Part shown: positions 60,620 through 64,000 of the stretch, piece by piece | How positions within the stretch are numbered: position 1 is the first letter of the stretch | Layout: every line of letters begins with the position of its first letter | Assembly: GCA_963576565.1 (NCBI GenBank) | Contig: CAUYVT010000055.1 | Coordinates: forward strand, 1,253,001-1,317,000 | From: Aspidapion aeneum | Lineage: Eukaryota; Arthropoda; Insecta; Coleoptera; Brentidae | Direction: 5' to 3' | Length of the DNA stretch: 64,000 nt | Position numbers and translations under genes: made by a program | The notes under the pieces: generated by a model | Told to the model about the DNA's origin: nothing | The model's input: only the letters and a program-made list of their open reading frames with translations | Databases searched by the model: none

Positions 60620-62354
60620 ACATCCAACACTTTTAAAACTGTTGCAGCATTGATTTTCGCTGCTGATTTTGTGTTTAATTATTTATAAAAATATGTTTAA
60701 CAGTATTTCTATTGATATCGTACAATAACATTTGGGGTATTGGAAACAAAATCATTGTCCACAAGTTTCAAACCAAGAATTTGGAGAATTATTATTGGTT
60801 CATAAATTTGTGTTAATAAAATTTATTTCACAAAGATACTTTTGTCAATAATTCGCTTCGCTTTGCAAATTTAATTTACCAGTATTAATTTAAGTTAATA
60901 TCGAACTCATACACAGTTATTAAAAAGGGAATTTTTCATCCCTAAAATGTGTATCTCTCGCTTTGCTCATGCGACAGACTCATGGTCTCAAAAAATTACA
61001 TATTTTCTTTGATACTTGATCAAGTATCATTTCCTCATAAATTCATTAATATTTTATTCTGTAAAATCTATAAAATCCGTTTAGTGGTTCTTTAAATAAT
61101 AATTGTTATTCCAACTGTTGCTTTAACTTCTGTCTGCAATAATTTACTTATAAATTCACTGAACCGATTTTAATAATAAAAAAAGAAGTATTGCTCTTTG
61201 AACAAAACTATTGAAATTTTTCGACAATTTTAAATCCAAGATGTTGGAAAAAAAGTCAAATTTGTCCTTCTTGAAAGGATCACTTCTTTGTATGTTGCGA
61301 GGATTTATTTTTTTATGATTAGTACCTCGTTGTGAGTGGTGGATCTAATAAATAAATACAAAAAAGGGTCGAAAAATTTATCGTAACATAAGAAACAACT
61401 ATCCTTTATGGAGGGTCAATATTTAGAGTTGGCGGAGAATTTCACCATGATACTTTTTATTTTATTGTCAGTTTAGTAATAATGAATTTATGAGGAAATG
61501 AATGCACATAGAAATGGCAAGGCAATCGCATAATCTGTAAAACTTTTCCGAAAAAAATCAAAAAATTTTAAAAAATGTAAGAACAAACAGCCTTTTTAAA
61601 AATTAAAGTTTTTATGACCGCCATTTTGGATTTTACAATGACGGCAAATTTTAATAGTGATCTTTTAAAAGCAATCGATCTGTTCCACTTTATATTTTAT
61701 TTAAATCGGTTCGGCAAAAATTTATTTATAAGGAAATTAATACAGACAGTATTTAGAAGACAATCGTTAAAACCTTTAAAACAATATAGTTGAAGCAAAA
61801 ATCAATTTTGTGCTTAACAAAGATAGAGCTTTCTTACAAACAAAAAAATATCCAACATTTCCGACATACTGTTCGATCAATCAATTCCTGCCAAATAATC
61901 TTTGCTTTGGTAAAATTGGTGTTATAGTTGGAGAGTTATAACGAAAAACATTATGTCGGGTTTTTTTGCCCACCAGGTATATTTGAAAAGCGCTCACTTT
62001 TATAAATGGTTTTTTTTTCAGACCAAATTGATACTTTCAAATATCTTAAAATTCTTACCATAACATACAAACATTTAACATAATATCAGGATGTAATAAT
62101 AGCAAACTTTAATAGGTGGTAGAAAAGATCAAAAGAAGGACTTTTTCTTATTATATTTTGCATTATATTTCTTTGTTTTTTAGATAAAGGGTGCCAAACT
62201 TAACAGCTATTATTCTATTTTTTGTTATAACTTCTTTAAAAATCGTAACAGAAAATCGACATTTTTTGAAATTATGCATGACAATAAGGGTAATAATTAA
62301 ATGGTAAAATTATTTGAAAATAAATAGAAATACTCAAAATTAATATCCAAAATA

Positions 62355-64000
62355 GGGGATTTTGGATATGGCGAAAGGAATGACAGGGGCACAACCTTAA
62401 TGAACTATCTAGAGGAAAGACACATGTATGCAATGAATTAGTTCTATAGGAAGAAACCGCAACGAAAGTGGACATGGCTCAGCCTGACTACTGAAAAAGC
62501 ATCGTTAGAGATGTAACAGTCCTAAATAGCTTTACAACAGGCAGTGATCACAGGATGGTCAGAAAGGAAAATTAACAATAAAAATAAACAACTTGACATG
62601 AGTAAACTTACAGAAAATAAAGCCATATACAAAGAAATGCTAAATAAACAGCTAACCCAAAACTTAGGATGCGAAAACGAAAATATAGATGAAATAAATG
62701 ATACGCTGATAAGAACTATGACCCAAGTTGGAAAAGATGTGGCACAACAGGGTGAAAAGAGAAAAAATTTTATATCAGAAGAGATAAAGAAACTCATCGA
62801 AAAAAGGCGGAACCTGGAGAAAGGAGGAAAGAGAACATCGATAGAATACACAGAGATAAATAAAACTAAAGGAAAAATGATAAAAGAAAATAAAAGAAAG
62901 AGCCAAGAAATAAAAGTTGAAAGAGTTATAGAAAATAACAGGAATATGAAATGTCTAAGACCGACTCTATATATTATCTATATCAGTGGCGCACCCAGGA
63001 ATATGTCTTGGGGGGGGGGCGAGGCCTCTTGGGGGGGGCCGAAGCCTCATGATGTCGAATATTAAGCTAGCTGGGTGCGCCCATGTCTATATTATAAATA
63101 TCACACAGCTATTCAATACAAAATTATACCAAACAAAAAGGGAACCATCGCGAGAAACCATAAAGAAACTCCAAACAAAAATAAAGAACATAAACTCAGA
63201 ATTACAACCCGAAATAAGCAAAACGGAAATAAAGAGAGCATTAAAGAAAATGAAAAATAACAAATCACCTGAAAAAGACAGAAAGGGTTTCAATACAGTT
63301 GACCACCTGCTAACCACGAAAATTCTAATAGAGCGAGCCAACGAATATAACATTCCACTCTATATTGCGTTTATAGACTTTGAAAAAGCTTTTGATAGTA
63401 TTGAGCACTGGGCAGTAATAGCATCTTTAATTAGTAGCCGAATAGATCGCAGATACACAGATTTAATAGCCAATATATATAGCGAAGCAACAACATCAAT
63501 CAAAATCCACGAAGGGACCAAGCCAATCCGCATAAGAAAAGCTGACAGACAGGATGACACAATATCCCCTAAACTATTTAACCAGGCCCTAGAAGATCTT
63601 TTTAAAAACTTAGACTGGGAAGAAATAGGCATCAAAGTAAGCGGACAATACTTGAACCACCTAAGATATGCTGACGATATTGCCTTAATAACAGATAAGA
63701 AAGAGGAACTTATAAAAATGCTGGGAGAACTGGATACAGCAGCTAAAAATATAGGCTTGAGTATGAACTACACTAAAACTAAAATCATAACAAACACAGA
63801 TGAAGATATCACCAGAATAAACCAAGAAAAAATAGAACAAGTAGATGAATATATATCTGAGACAAATTATTAAACTAGAAAAAGAAAACCAAACAGCTGA
63901 AATCAAGAGACGAGTAAGATTGGCCTGGGCAGCATTCGGTAAATTAAGCTACATAATAAAAAATAAAAAATATCCTCAGTACCTTAAAACGAAAGTGTAT
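62355..64000 (+). pseudogene. RTE ORF2 remnant in U3 with an in-frame RT deletion
   Basis: The order is the same as in the U2 copy: GDFGYGERND at the endonuclease end, SDHRMVR, linker (62544-62980, intact frame through VGKDVAQQGEKRKNF), MITE, then RT from about 63093. The RT goes from NNKSPEKD straight to RKGFNTVDHLL. A stretch matching U2 55473-55745 (273 bp, 91 codons) is gone, removing the early fingers motifs without shifting the frame. IDFEKAFD and YADD remain; the RQGD motif reads ADRQDD. The TA-run frameshift before the C-terminal domain (near 63848) is shared with U2. Nonfunctional. Confidence 0.86.
62984..63085 (+). mobile_element. hAT-like MITE, internally deleted copy (102 bp)
   Basis: Same termini (CAGTGGCGCACCC, GGTGCGCCCATG) and same TCTATAT duplications (62977-62983, 63086-63092) as the copy at 55090-55279. 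The middle, including most of the right-hand G/C run, is missing. Identical placement shows the MITE was present before the units duplicated. Confidence 0.76.

Larger units (their letters stand above)
57590..64000 (+). repeat. Large non-coding repeat, unit U3 (cut by the window end)
   Basis: Colinear with U2 from the AGACTGACAGAAACTAAG head through the stem-loop, monomers, foldback cluster and AT-rich tail to the RTE insertion. It differs by a 201-bp direct duplication at 58280-58680 and many small indels. It is the most diverged at the stem-loop and in the region matching segment A. Confidence 0.85.
62343..64000 (+). mobile_element. Second copy of the RTE-clade LINE, in U3, cut by the window end
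   Basis: The left flank ACTCAAAATTA (62332-62342) and the first element bases match the U2 copy exactly in position, so this is the same insertion duplicated with the unit, not a new transposition. It keeps the MITE in shortened form (62984-63085). It lacks 273 bp of the RT relative to U2 (after 63279). The 3' end and tail lie beyond the window. Confidence 0.88.

Overview
The window looks like repeat-rich, AT-biased nuclear DNA from an arthropod, most likely an insect with a large genome. The basis is the mix of element types: a Jockey/CR1-type LINE, an RTE-clade LINE, a hAT-like MITE and a decayed Crypton-type tyrosine recombinase. The species cannot be named from sequence alone. No intact host gene, RNA gene, CRISPR array or convincing promoter was found. 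Every recognisable coding sequence belongs to a broken mobile element.

About 60% of the window (1-26888, 29431-37631, 38565-41728) is one simple satellite: a 12-bp unit, GTCTGTCTGTAT, with scattered 4-bp (GTCT) and 8-bp (GTCTGTAT) length variants. The unit contains no stop codon in any of the six frames. Very long open frames (up to about 5800 codons of MSVC, LYVC or [12 protein letters not shown] or YRQT on the other strand) therefore exist only as artefacts. Marker variants inside the arrays show higher-order block structure. An array-plus-flank segment of about 4.1 kb (about 34455-38564) has been tandemly duplicated (38565-42661): the 933-bp non-satellite parts read as identical at an offset of exactly 4097 bp, while the satellite parts have already diverged.

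A 5'-truncated LINE (26889-29430) sits inside the satellite. It keeps the end of its endonuclease, the whole reverse transcriptase core, a 3' UTR, an AATAAA signal and an (ACTCT)n tail.

From 41729 to the window end lie three related copies (U1 41729-46446, U2 49163-57589, U3 57590-64000) of a non-coding repeat with a core near 5 kb. The copies share foldback clusters (AAATTTGCTTCGCAAATTT type), a GC-rich stem-loop and decayed internal monomers of about 510 bp. A decayed Crypton-type gene (47115-48261, minus strand) with hairpins on both sides lies between U1 and U2. U2 and U3, but not U1, carry the same RTE-clade LINE insertion, itself interrupted by the same hAT-like MITE. U1 preserves the empty site, so the order of events can be read: MITE into RTE, RTE into the repeat unit, then unit duplication, then separate deletions.

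Nothing suggests genes acting together in a pathway. The biology here is satellite turnover, segmental duplication and nested transposition.
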